Below are positions 57,200 through 64,000 of a DNA stretch of 64,000 nucleotides, piece after piece. Origin of the DNA: JAHDVS01 sp964370985 (GTDB lineage Bacteria; Actinomycetota; Thermoleophilia; Gaiellales; Gaiellaceae); contig CAYJLE010000006.1 in assembly GCA_964370985.1 (NCBI GenBank), positions 43,453-107,452 of the forward strand. The letters run 5' to 3'. The notes beneath the pieces were generated by a model. That model ran no database searches. It saw only the letters and a list, made by a program, of their open reading frames with translations, and had not been told where the DNA came from. Within the stretch, counting starts at the first letter, position 1. The number at the start of each line of letters is the position of its first letter. The position numbers were made by a program, and so were the translations under genes.

Positions 57200-57229
57200 A
57201 GGGTAGGGCACGCGAGCCGCGGGCGTCAA
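57200..57229 (-). promoter_or_regulatory. trp operon promoter
   Basis: Minus strand: -35 TTGACG (57224-57229) and -10 TACCCT (57200-57205) with an 18-nt spacer. The best paired -35/-10 seen in the window. Confidence 0.8.
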
Positions 57230-57316
57230 GCTGCGGACGCTCGTCCGTTGCACGGTCGGTCTTGCCGCGCCGTGGAAAGGCTTGCTCCCGACCTCCGGCA
57301 GGGGTACCGTCGGGGC

Positions 57317-57415
57317 ATGGGTGCGGGCGTGGGGACCGTGCCGGTGGCATCCGGCCCTCGTCGGGCCAGGGGGCTCGGCGTCTGCCGGATCGAGACCAGG
57401 GGGGATCAGCAATGA
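57317..57415 (+). CDS. Leaderless 32-aa ORF overlapping the matrixin gene start
   Basis: TACCGT (57305-57310) ends 6 nt before ATG 57317. The frame encodes GAGVGTVPVASGPRRARGLG and a further 11 residues, ending in TGA 57413-57415, which overlaps the next ATG (ATGA at 57412). No known motif. It may be a small protein or a translational relay that couples the secreted protease to the 5' end of the mRNA. Confidence 0.45.
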   Translation: MGAGVGTVPVASGPRRARGLGVCRIETRGDQQ

Positions 57416-58167
57416 GAAGACTGCTCGTTGCGGCAGTGGCGGCGGCGCTTCTGGCACCGGCCGCGCTCGCTCGCCCGACGGCTCCGCCCGAGCCCGAGAC
57501 GGTCGCGGCCGTCCCCGTGCAGGCGCTGGCCACCGGGAACGGGTTGCGCCTGACCGTGCACGTGTTCGACGCCCGGGACGGTCGCGGCAAGCCCGGCTCG
57601 ACCGGGAGCATCTGCGACGACGGTGCGCAAAGCCTGGCGCCCGCGACGTTCGCGAAGGTGAAGCAGGGCGGGATGACCTTCAACATCGCCGAGGACACGA
57701 TCCCGAGCGGCCTGACCGGAGCGGCCGGTGCGATCGGGGACTCGTTCGCGACCTGGGATGCCACCGAGGCCGGCGCGCTGGCGGACGCCTACTTCACGGT
57801 CAACGGCTCGGGCGGCGCGACCCGTCCGTCCCAGGACGGCAACAACACGGTCGGCTGGGCGAAGCTCGTGCCGAAGAACACGCTCGCGGCCGCCTGGACG
57901 TGGACCGACGCCGACGGCCGCGTCACCGAGGCGGACGTGTTCTTCAACAGCTCCCATAGCTGGGGCGTGTTCGCCGCCTGCAACGCCGAGTCGCGCTACG
58001 AGGTCGGCAACGTCGGCACGCACGAGATCGGGCACGTGCTCGGGCTCGAGCACGTCAGCGACCCGGGCAGGTACGCGACCATGTACCCGAGCGCGCCGCG
58101 CGGTGAGGTCAGGAAGCGGACGCTGAGCGCGGGCGACGTCGCCGCGCTCGCCGCCGCCGCCGGGTAG
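57412..58167 (+). CDS. Secreted matrixin-like metalloprotease (M10A-type)
   Basis: 251 aa. Signal peptide MRRLLVAAVAAALLAPAALA, then a domain with the zinc motif HEIGHVLGLEH (His, Glu, His, Gly, His) and the Met-turn YATMYPS about 20 residues later, the metzincin arrangement of matrixins. ADVFFNSSHSWG upstream is the usual structural strand. No prodomain cysteine switch is evident. Extracellular protein degradation is likely. GGGGGA lies 6 nt before ATG 57412; the start is coupled to the preceding short ORF. Confidence 0.88.
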   Translation: MRRLLVAAVAAALLAPAALARPTAPPEPETVAAVPVQALATGNGLRLTVHVFDARDGRGKPGSTGSICDDGAQSLAPATFAKVKQGGMTFNIAEDTIPSGLTGAAGAIGDSFATWDATEAGALADAYFTVNGSGGATRPSQDGNNTVGWAKLVPKNTLAAAWTWTDADGRVTEADVFFNSSHSWGVFAACNAESRYEVGNVGTHEIGHVLGLEHVSDPGRYATMYPSAPRGEVRKRTLSAGDVAALAAAAG

Positions 58168-58224
58168 GGGCGGGTTCTGACACCCGCCCGGGTCCTGACC
58201 CGCCCGGGTCAGGACCCGGGCGGG
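58168..58224 (+). terminator. Two mutually exclusive hairpins after the matrixin gene
   Basis: Hairpin 1: GGGCGGGT (58168-58175), loop of 6, ACCCGCCC (58182-58189). Hairpin 2: a perfect 20-bp inverted repeat, 58183-58202 with 58205-58224, loop CC. They share 58183-58189, so only one can form at a time. The part GGGTCCTGACCCGCCC (58190-58205) is identical to 46441-46456. Confidence 0.8.
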
Positions 58225-58261
58225 AGGTCGAGCTGCCTCGACGGACCGGTAGGCTTGGCCG

Positions 58262-59413
58262 GTGAGTCGGAGCGTGATCCTGGGCGCCGCGCGCACCCCG
58301 TTCGGGCGGCTCGGCGGGGGGCTCTCGAAGACCCCCGCGGTCGAGCTTGGCGCTCACGCGATCCGGGCGGCGCTCGAGCGCTCGGGCGTCCCGGACGCCG
58401 ACGTCGGCTACGTCGTGATGGGCCAGGTGCTCCAGGCCGGTGCGGGCCAGATCCCCTCCCGCCAGGCCCAGATCGCCGCGGGCCTGCCGCGGGAGATCGG
58501 CTCTGAGACGATCAACAAGGTCTGCGCCTCCGGGCTGCGGGCCGTGACCGTTGCCGACCAGATGATCCGTGCCGGCGACGTCGACGTCGTCGTCGCCGGG
58601 GGGATGGAGTCGATGTCGCTCGCGCCCTACCTGCTCCAGCGCGCCCGGTTCGGCTACCGGCTCGGCAACGGCGAACTGCTCGACGCGGCCGTCCACGACG
58701 GGCTCGTCTCCACCTTCGACGGCTGCCACATGATCGAGCAAACCGCGAGGGTTGCGCGCGAGCTCGGGATCGGCCGCGAGGAGCAGGACGCCTGGGCGCT
58801 GCGCTCTCACGAGCGGGCGATCGCGGCGATCGACGGCGGCCTCCTGGCGGAGGAGATCGAGCCGCTCGAGGGGGTCGAGCACGACGAGTCGCCCCGCCGG
58901 GACACGTCGCTCGACAAGCTCTCCCGCCTGCCGCCCGTGATGGACCCCGAGGGCACGATCACGGTCGGGAACGCCCCGGGCGTCAACGACGGCGCCGGCG
59001 CGCTCGTCGTCGCGAGCGAGGAGTACGCGCGCTCCCGGGGGCTCGAGCCGCTGGCGCGGATCGTCGCCTCCGGCTGGGCTGCCAACGACGTCGCGAATCT
59101 GCCGCGCGCCCCGGCCCTGGCCACGGAGAACGCCCTCGGGCGGGCCGGGAAGGCGGTCGGCGACCTCGCGAGGATCGAGATCAACGAGGCGTTCTGCGCG
59201 GTCGTCGTCCACGCGACCCGGATGCTCGGCGCCGACCCCGACCGGGTGAACGTGAACGGCGGCGCCGTCGCGCTCGGTCACCCGATCGGCGCCTCCGGCG
59301 CCCGGCTCGTGACGACGCTCGCCTACGAGCTGCGCCGTCTCGGCGGCGGGCTCGGCGCGGCCGCGATCTGCTCCGGCGGCGGCCAGGGCGACGCGATCCT
59401 GATCGAGGCGTAG
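58262..59413 (+). CDS. Acetyl-CoA C-acetyltransferase (thiolase)
   Basis: 383 aa. Nucleophilic Cys in NKVCASGLRAVTVADQMI (about residue 86), NGGAVALGHPIGASGAR with the active-site His, and CSGGGQGDAILIEA with the second Cys. It condenses two acetyl-CoA or cleaves acetoacetyl-CoA. GTG 58262 has TAGGCT (58250-58255) 6 nt upstream. The next gene encodes the following enzyme of the same route. Confidence 0.94.
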   Translation: MSRSVILGAARTPFGRLGGGLSKTPAVELGAHAIRAALERSGVPDADVGYVVMGQVLQAGAGQIPSRQAQIAAGLPREIGSETINKVCASGLRAVTVADQMIRAGDVDVVVAGGMESMSLAPYLLQRARFGYRLGNGELLDAAVHDGLVSTFDGCHMIEQTARVARELGIGREEQDAWALRSHERAIAAIDGGLLAEEIEPLEGVEHDESPRRDTSLDKLSRLPPVMDPEGTITVGNAPGVNDGAGALVVASEEYARSRGLEPLARIVASGWAANDVANLPRAPALATENALGRAGKAVGDLARIEINEAFCAVVVHATRMLGADPDRVNVNGGAVALGHPIGASGARLVTTLAYELRRLGGGLGAAAICSGGGQGDAILIEA

Positions 59414-59459
59414 ACCCGGAGCGGGCTGGCTAACCCGGGCGATCGTCTACGCTCCGGGC

Positions 59460-60435
59460 GTGCGCTTCCCAACCGTTCTCGTCGTCGGCGCGGGCCAGAT
59501 GGGCTCCGGGATCGCGCAGGTCGTCGCGGCGTCGGGCCGCGCCGTGGTGCTCGTCGACTCGGCCCCGGGAGCGGTCGAGCGCGGCCTCGCCGGGATTCGG
59601 GCGAGCCTCGAGAAGCTGGCCGCGAAGGGGGCGGCGCTCGATCCCGCCGAGGTGCTCGCGCGGATCGAGCCGGCCGGCGAGCTCGGCCCGGCCGACCTGA
59701 TGATCGAGGCGATCGTCGAGGACGCGGCGGCGAAGGACGAGCTGTTCCGCCGCGCCGACGCGCTCTTGCCCGAGGGCGCGATCCTCGCCTCGAACACCTC
59801 CTCGATCTCGATCACCGCGCTCGGAGCCGCCACGGGCCGCCCGGAGCGGGTGATCGGCATGCACTTCTTCAACCCGGTGCCAGTGATGGAGCTGGTCGAG
59901 GTGATCCGCGGCCTCGAGACCTCCGACGAGACCGCGACCGCGATCGTGACGCCGGCCGCCGCGCTCGGCCAGACCCCGGCCGCGGTGGGGGGCTTGCCCG
60001 GCGTGGCGGCGCACCGGCTCCGGGTGGCCCGNNNNNNNNNNCGTCTACCCCCCCCCCGACCCCGCCCCCGCGAGCGCCCCGCCCCCCGGCCACCGCCACA
60101 AGACCCCGGCCGAGGTGAGGGACTTCCCCGGCTTCGCGGCGAACCGGATCCTGATGCCCCTGATCAACGAGGCGGCGCACGCGCTCCTGGAGGGCGTCGC
60201 CGACGCGGAGTCGATCGACCGGGTCGCCCGGCTCGGGCTCAACCACCCGCTGGGGCCGCTCGCGCTCGCCGACCTGATCGGCCTCGACACCTGCGTCGCG
60301 ATCATGGATGTCCTGCACGACGGCTTCGGCGACCCGAAGTTCGCGCCCTGCCCGCTCCTGCGCCAGTACGTCGCGGCCGGGCGGCTCGGCCGCAAGACGG
60401 GCCGCGGCTTCCACGAGTATGCCCCGAGACCGTGA
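59460..60435 (+). CDS. 3-hydroxyacyl-CoA (3-hydroxybutyryl-CoA) dehydrogenase, split by an artificial gap
   Basis: Upstream part (59460-60030): VLVVGAGQMGSGIAQVVAASG (NAD site), SNTSSISITALGAATGRPERVIGMHFFNPVPVMELVEVI with the catalytic His. Downstream part (about 60110-60435): KTPAEVRDFPGFAANRILMPLINEAAHALLEGVA and NHPLGPLALADLIGLDTCVAIMDVL. The N gap at 60032-60041 falls in a segment present twice: QTPAAVGGLPGVAAHRL before and KTPAEVRDFPGFAANRI after. The first is a corrupted copy of the second, so the gene is probably intact. GTG 59460 has TACGCT (59448-59453) 6 nt upstream. Confidence 0.88.
60032..60041. other. Assembly gap (10 N) inside the dehydrogenase gene
   Basis: Flanked by two versions of the same coding sequence (about 59962-60030 and 60099-60160), separated also by a C-rich nonsense stretch (60042-60085). 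The contig ends overlap. Confidence 0.85.
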
Positions 60436-61011
60436 CGAGCCGGTCAGGCTGACGCGCATCTACACGCGCGGCGGCGACAGCGGCGAGACGAGCCTCGGCG
60501 ACGGCGCGCGCGTCCCGAAGACCGACCCGCGCATCGAGGCGTACGGCGCTGTCGACGAGCTCAATTCGGCACTTGGCTGGGCGCTCGTCGCGGCGCCACC
60601 GGGTGAATTGCGCGAGTGGCTCGAGCTCGTCCAGAACGAGCTCTTCGACCTCGGCGCCGACCTCTCCGTCCCGCCGGGCGGCGAGCGCGAGCGCCTGCGC
60701 GTCTCACCCGGGCAGGTGGAGCGACTCGAGCGGTGGTGCGACCATGCCAACGAGCGGCTCGAGCCGCTCCGGAGCTTCGTGCTTCCCGGGGGCGGCGAGC
60801 GCGCCGCCCCCCCCCCCGCCTCCACGTCGCGCGCACCGTCTGCCGGCGCGCCGAGCGCCGCGCGGTCGCGCTCGCCCGGGCCCAGGAGGCGAGCCCGGCC
60901 GCGCTCGCCTACCTGAACCGGCTCTCCGACCTGCTCTTCATCCTCGCCCGCGCCGCGAATGCCGAGGCCGGGCTGCCCGAGCCGCTCTGGAAGCCGGGCG
61001 CGTCCCGCTAG
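60419..61011 (+). CDS. pduO: Cob(I)alamin adenosyltransferase (PduO type), frameshifted at a C11 run
   Basis: Part 1 (60419 to about 60806): RIYTRGGDSGETSLGDGARVPKTDPR (ATP site), AYGAVDELNSALGWAL, LFDLGADLSVP, FVLPGGGERAA. Part 2, in another frame (about 60815-61011): LHVARTVCRRAERRAVALA, AYLNRLSDLLFILARAAN. Both are canonical and contiguous. The frame breaks at C11 (60807-60817), where CCGCCCGCC would be expected; eight extra C account for the shift, so this is most likely an assembly error. The enzyme makes adenosylcobalamin, which methylmalonyl-CoA mutase (see meaB) requires. The start overlaps the dehydrogenase end by 17 nt. Confidence 0.88.
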
Positions 61012-61532
61012 GGGGCGCCGAAGTCGGCAACGAGGATCGTCACGTCGAGGCCGCGGAACGCTCCCGGCGCGCTGGCCGCGCGCACGGCGGCGAGGCCGAT
61101 CTCCCGGAAGCTCGAGGAGAGCAGGATCGAGCGGTGGGGCGGGCTCGCCAGCCACATCTGCACGGCCTGGGCGGCGGTGAGCCCGGGGGAGCGCCAGAGC
61201 AGGGTCTCCCCGACCGCCGAGCCGTCGTAGAAGCGGCGGATCCGGGTCGAGGGCTGCGTGCCGTCGGGGGAGGCGTGGCTGAAGAAGCCGCCCCGGGCCA
61301 TCGAGCGGGCGTGGCGGTTGGCGGCCTTCGCGAGCGTCCCAGACGCGCGCAGAGGCTTCAGGCCGTGCGTCCGGCGGACATTGTTGATCCGTGCGAGGAC
61401 GGCCGGCTCGAGGGCGTTGACGGCGACGACGACCCGAGCTGGCGGTGATCCGGACGCCGCGACGATAGGCATCGCAAGGGCTGCCGCCGCGAGGAGCGTG
61501 ACGAGGAGCGTGGGTCTGACAATGGTGATCAC
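61008..61532 (-). CDS. Secreted CAP-domain protein (first of two)
   Basis: 174 aa from GTG 61532. Signal peptide TIVRPTLLVTLLAAAALAMP then a CAP (SCP/PR1) domain: LARINNVRRTHGLKPLRASGTLAKAANRHARSMARGGFFSHASPDG and MWLASPPHRSILLSSSFREIGLAAV. The sheet ends ILVADFGAP. Roles of bacterial CAP proteins are mostly unknown. The start is uncertain: GTG 61595 gives a long n-region; GTG 61532 overlaps the TAACGT box (61531-61536), and the in-frame ATT 61523 is 7 nt after it. The stop overlaps the adenosyltransferase end by 4 nt. Confidence 0.85.
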   Translation of the reverse strand: MITIVRPTLLVTLLAAAALAMPIVAASGSPPARVVVAVNALEPAVLARINNVRRTHGLKPLRASGTLAKAANRHARSMARGGFFSHASPDGTQPSTRIRRFYDGSAVGETLLWRSPGLTAAQAVQMWLASPPHRSILLSSSFREIGLAAVRAASAPGAFRGLDVTILVADFGAP

Positions 61533-61652
61533 GTTACGAGTTGCTCTCGAAACCCGGGATGCGGGCCGCTTCAGAGGGCGTGCGCGCCCGTACACGGAGC
61601 ATCGTCCGTGGCTCGGGGAACCGTGTCCCCCGGACGGGGGAGGGGGCGCGGC

Positions 61653-62192
61653 CTAACCGGGCGAGCCGAAGTCGACGACCACGATCGTGACCGTCCTGCC
61701 GCCGTACACACCGGGCGCACTCTCCACGCGCACCGCGCTGACCCCGATGTCGCGCCAGCGCCTGCTCAGCAGCTCGCGGTGGTGGGGGGCACTTGCGAGC
61801 CACATGGCGAGCACCCGCTCCGCCGTGACGTCACCTGTCGCCCAGGCGAGGATCTCGCCGACCGCCCAGTTCTTACCCTCGCTGACCGAGTAGAACGACG
61901 TGATCCGCCGGCCGGAAGACGTGCCGTCGGGGGAGGAGTGGCTGAAGTAGCCGAGCGTGGCCATCGAGACAGCGTGTTGGCGGGCCGCGCGCGAGAGCGG
62001 GGCTGCGACCTTCAGGCGACGGAGACCGTGACCCGACCGGACGGCGTTGATCTTCGAGACGATGGCCGAGTTGAGGCTCCGGCTCGCGGTCACGTCCGCC
62101 GGGGCCGCGCTCGCCGGCCCAACGAGCGCCGCCGCGACGGCGAGCGACAGGGCAAGAACCACGAGGCCGCCGGGTCGGCGTCTCTTCCGCAT
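61653..62192 (-). CDS. Secreted CAP-domain protein (second of two)
   Basis: 179 aa. Signal peptide RKRRRPGGLVVLALSLAVAAALVGPASA, then a CAP domain: IVSKINAVRSGHGLRRLKVAAPLSRAARQHAVSMATLGYFSHSSPDG and MWLASAPHHRELLSRRWRDIGVSAV, ending VTIVVVDFGSPG. It is clearly paralogous to the downstream CAP gene, as from a tandem duplication. ATG 62192 has GGAA 6 nt upstream; TATACT (minus, 62214-62219) is the likely -10, giving a short leader rather than a leaderless mRNA. Confidence 0.88.
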   Translation of the reverse strand: MRKRRRPGGLVVLALSLAVAAALVGPASAAPADVTASRSLNSAIVSKINAVRSGHGLRRLKVAAPLSRAARQHAVSMATLGYFSHSSPDGTSSGRRITSFYSVSEGKNWAVGEILAWATGDVTAERVLAMWLASAPHHRELLSRRWRDIGVSAVRVESAPGVYGGRTVTIVVVDFGSPG

Positions 62193-62213
62193 CACAAGTT
62201 CCACGCGCGGCCG

Positions 62214-62219
62214 AGTATA
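62214..62219 (-). promoter_or_regulatory. -10 element of the CAP-domain gene
   Basis: TATACT on the minus strand, 21 nt before ATG 62192. Confidence 0.55.
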
Positions 62220-62284
62220 AACGCCAGCGCGGAGCGACAAGGGCCGTGCGTGCGTTTCGTGGCACCTTGGCTACAGTTCCCGGG

Positions 62285-63136
62285 GTGCGTTGGCTCAAGC
62301 TCGCAGCGGTGTACGGGGTCGCGGTGGGACTGGCCGCGGGATGTGGCAGTGACGAGCGGGATGGAGCAGCTGTTCTCGCGGACGGTGGTCCAGCCATCGC
62401 GCGGCAGAGTCTCGAGCTGCCTGTCCTCCCGTCTCTCGAGCTCGCGGCCCGCGCGCTGCCGGCCGCGGTCGTGCTGCTTCCGGAGACCGCGTGCCTGGAG
62501 GGCGATGTGAAGCGCCTGCGTTCCCGGCGGGCGGCCTATGCTGCCATCGCGACGGGCCCCACCGAGGCGTTCGCGCGCCCCGGGGGGGATGTGCTGTATC
62601 GGTTCGAGCGGCTCAATGTGAACGGCGTGCCGACGGTCTTCGGCGTGCTTGCGGTCGTGCTCGGATCCGACTGCCAACCGGTGTGGTATCGCGTCCAGCT
62701 TCCTGTTCGCCCCAACGGCGCCGTCGGCTACGTGCGGGCCGCCGCCGTCGAGGTGGCCCGGGTGACGACCCGTATCGAGGTGGACCTGTCGGAGCGCCGG
62801 CTTGTCTTCTTCCGGGAGGGCCGCCGGATGCTCCGGGCCAGGGTCGCCGTCGGCGCGTCGATCACGCCAACGCCGACCGGCAAGTACTACGTCAATCAGA
62901 GGTTGACAGCGCCGGATCCCTGGGGCCCGTTCGGTCCCGCGGCGCTCGGGATCAGCGCGTTCTCACCCGTGCTTCAGGAGTGGGCGCAGGGTGGCCCGAT
63001 CGCGATCCACGGCACCAACGACCCCGGGTCGATCGGACAGGCAGCGTCGCACGGCTGCGTGCGCGTCCGCAACGACGTCCTGAACGTCCTCTTCCGGCAG
63101 GTTCCGGTCGGTACCCCGGTCGTGATCCGGGCGTAG
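62285..63136 (+). CDS. L,D-transpeptidase (YkuD domain) lipoprotein
   Basis: 283 aa. The N-terminus LAAVYGVAVGLAAGCGSDE is a lipoprotein signal with lipobox LAAGC. An SH3-like segment (about 90-165) precedes the YkuD domain, RIEVDLSERRLVFFREGRRMLRARVAVG, PTPTGKYYVNQ, and the active site HGTNDPGSIGQAASHGCVRVRN with catalytic Cys (SHGCVR). It would form 3-3 peptidoglycan cross-links or attach proteins to the wall. GTG 62285 has TACAGT (62272-62277) 7 nt upstream. Confidence 0.92.
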   Translation: MRWLKLAAVYGVAVGLAAGCGSDERDGAAVLADGGPAIARQSLELPVLPSLELAARALPAAVVLLPETACLEGDVKRLRSRRAAYAAIATGPTEAFARPGGDVLYRFERLNVNGVPTVFGVLAVVLGSDCQPVWYRVQLPVRPNGAVGYVRAAAVEVARVTTRIEVDLSERRLVFFREGRRMLRARVAVGASITPTPTGKYYVNQRLTAPDPWGPFGPAALGISAFSPVLQEWAQGGPIAIHGTNDPGSIGQAASHGCVRVRNDVLNVLFRQVPVGTPVVIRA

Positions 63137-63146
63137 CCACCGTGTC

Positions 63147-63917
63147 TCACGTGCTCGCGGGCGTGTAGACGCTTCCGTCCGGAAGCTCGACCCGGTCGAG
63201 TCGTGCGTACACGATCCAGCGCTGCGAGGCGCTGTAGAGGGGGTGGCAGGCCGAGAGGACGAGCGTCTCGTACGGACGCGGCTCGATGACGCTCCAGTCC
63301 TCGTCGTCGACGATCTCGTGCCCGACGACCCGGTAGCGGAACGTGCCGTAGGCGAGCTCGAGCACGACTTCGTCGCCGGCCTTCAGGCGATCGATGTGGC
63401 GAAACGGCGCGCCGAACGTCGTCCGGTGGCCGGCGATCGCAGTGAGCGTCCCGAGGCCGGGAAGCGACGTCTCCGGATAGCGGCCGGGGCCGCGGGACAG
63501 GTCGGCGCCCCACCGGGTTCCATTGACGAACACGGGGTCGATCTCGAGGCGCGGGACTATGAGACGCCCCAACGGCTGTCCGGGCTCGAGCGTTCGGTAG
63601 ATTCGATCGGCCGCCTGGCGGATCTCCGCCTCCGGATCCTCCGCCTGAGGCTCCTCCGCGTCTGGCGGGGACGGCTCGGTCGGCGCGGATCCGGTATCCG
63701 CGGGCGGTGAGGGGGCGTCCGGCACGGGCTGGAGGCCGGCCGCCTCCCGCTGCTCGGCAAACACCCGGTCGAGCTCCCCGGCGAGCTCGTTCTGCTTCCA
63801 GCGCGCGTAGAGATCGGTGACAGGATCACGCCAGAGGTAGATCGTGGCTCCGTAGACGAGTGCCAGGATGCCGAGCGCGATCAGGATCGTGCCCAGCCGG
63901 TGGCGGAAGCGCGCCAT
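63147..63917 (-). CDS. Class E-like sortase
   Basis: 256 aa. One N-terminal membrane helix (GTILIALGILALVYGATIYLW), a proline/acidic linker (about 60-105) and a sortase barrel: GRLIVPRLEIDPVFVNGT, catalytic His in AIAGHRTTFGAPF, and LVLSACHPLYSASQRWIVYARL with the catalytic Cys and Arg. Class E enzymes in actinobacteria usually recognise LAxTG. No obvious sortase substrate with a C-terminal anchor lies in the window. ATG 63917 has TATGGT (minus, 63924-63929) 6 nt upstream. Convergent with the L,D-transpeptidase. Confidence 0.9.
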   Translation of the reverse strand: MARFRHRLGTILIALGILALVYGATIYLWRDPVTDLYARWKQNELAGELDRVFAEQREAAGLQPVPDAPSPPADTGSAPTEPSPPDAEEPQAEDPEAEIRQAADRIYRTLEPGQPLGRLIVPRLEIDPVFVNGTRWGADLSRGPGRYPETSLPGLGTLTAIAGHRTTFGAPFRHIDRLKAGDEVVLELAYGTFRYRVVGHEIVDDEDWSVIEPRPYETLVLSACHPLYSASQRWIVYARLDRVELPDGSVYTPAST

Positions 63918-63929
63918 CCGCCAACCATA

Positions 63930-64000
63930 GCTGGAGGCGCGACGGCTCTACTGCTCAGCCTGGATCCACCGACATGCGTGACCACGGGGCGTTCGGCTGG
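63930..64000. other. Window end, no gene seen
   Basis: 71 nt upstream of the sortase gene. No start codon with a convincing frame or box is visible in what is shown. Confidence 0.4.

Noticed and set aside
1..64000. tRNA, rRNA, CRISPR arrays, insertion sequences or prophage
   Set aside because: Looked for and not seen. No cloverleaf-like block, no regularly spaced repeats, no transposase or integrase motif in any frame.

Overview
The window looks like a scaffold from a high-GC actinobacterium, probably a metagenome-assembled genome. Codon usage is strongly GC3-biased, GTG and TTG starts are common, two ArsA-like ATPases of the mycobacterial BagA/BagB type sit side by side, and NrtR, vapBC, an acyl-CoA carboxylase and a class E-like sortase are present. 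The gene content would fit Thermoleophilia/Gaiellales, but that placement is an inference. Three 10-N gaps (34728, 46428, 60032) and several G or C homopolymers mark assembly damage, which affects trpD, a cobalamin adenosyltransferase and a 3-hydroxyacyl-CoA dehydrogenase.

Layout. 1-8.6 kb: end of a threonine aldolase, HxlR regulator, amidohydrolase, M24 peptidase, a secreted P-domain/DUF11/RTX protein, acyl-CoA dehydrogenase, a cis-prenyltransferase, an HhH-GPD protein and a DUF6036 nucleotidyltransferase pair. 8.6-19.3 kb: Lhr helicase, methyltransferase, unknown proteins, agmatinase-family hydrolase, the ArsA-like pair. 19.3-29.3 kb: a translationally coupled parA-ftsZ pair, gamma-glutamyltransferase, GNAT, LON-domain protein, hisC, MFS, meaB, ilvA. 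29.3-34.7 kb: enoyl-CoA hydratase and a GntR-led sugar ABC cassette. 34.7-46.4 kb: leucyl aminopeptidase, an Fsr-type MFS, SCP2 and cyclodeaminase proteins, a biotin-dependent carboxylase set with a methylglutaconyl-CoA hydratase (probably leucine breakdown), a hybrid histidine kinase and an RTX protein. 46.4-51.2 kb: nadBCA with divergent nrtR, then vapBC. 51.2-57.2 kb: a complete trp operon (leader peptide, trpE-G-D-CF-B-A). 57.4-64 kb: matrixin-like protease, thiolase and hydroxyacyl-CoA dehydrogenase, adenosyltransferase, and an envelope cluster (two CAP proteins, an L,D-transpeptidase, a sortase).

The strongest pattern across the window is regulatory. At least 28 start codons (ATG, GTG, once TTG) lie 6-8 nt downstream of a TAnnnT hexamer, on both strands, with no Shine-Dalgarno sequence between. 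This is the geometry of leaderless mRNAs. It fixes many starts and reveals features that ordinary gene calling would miss: a leaderless trp leader peptide with three Trp codons ahead of an intrinsic attenuator, a 4-codon ORF overlapping nadB, a 32-codon ORF overlapping the matrixin gene, and divergent gene pairs whose -10 boxes overlap by 2-5 bp.

The most unusual gene is an FtsZ with about 110 disordered residues at its N-terminus and almost no C-terminal linker. It is coupled to an upstream ParA-type ATPase by the best Shine-Dalgarno sequence I noticed in the window.
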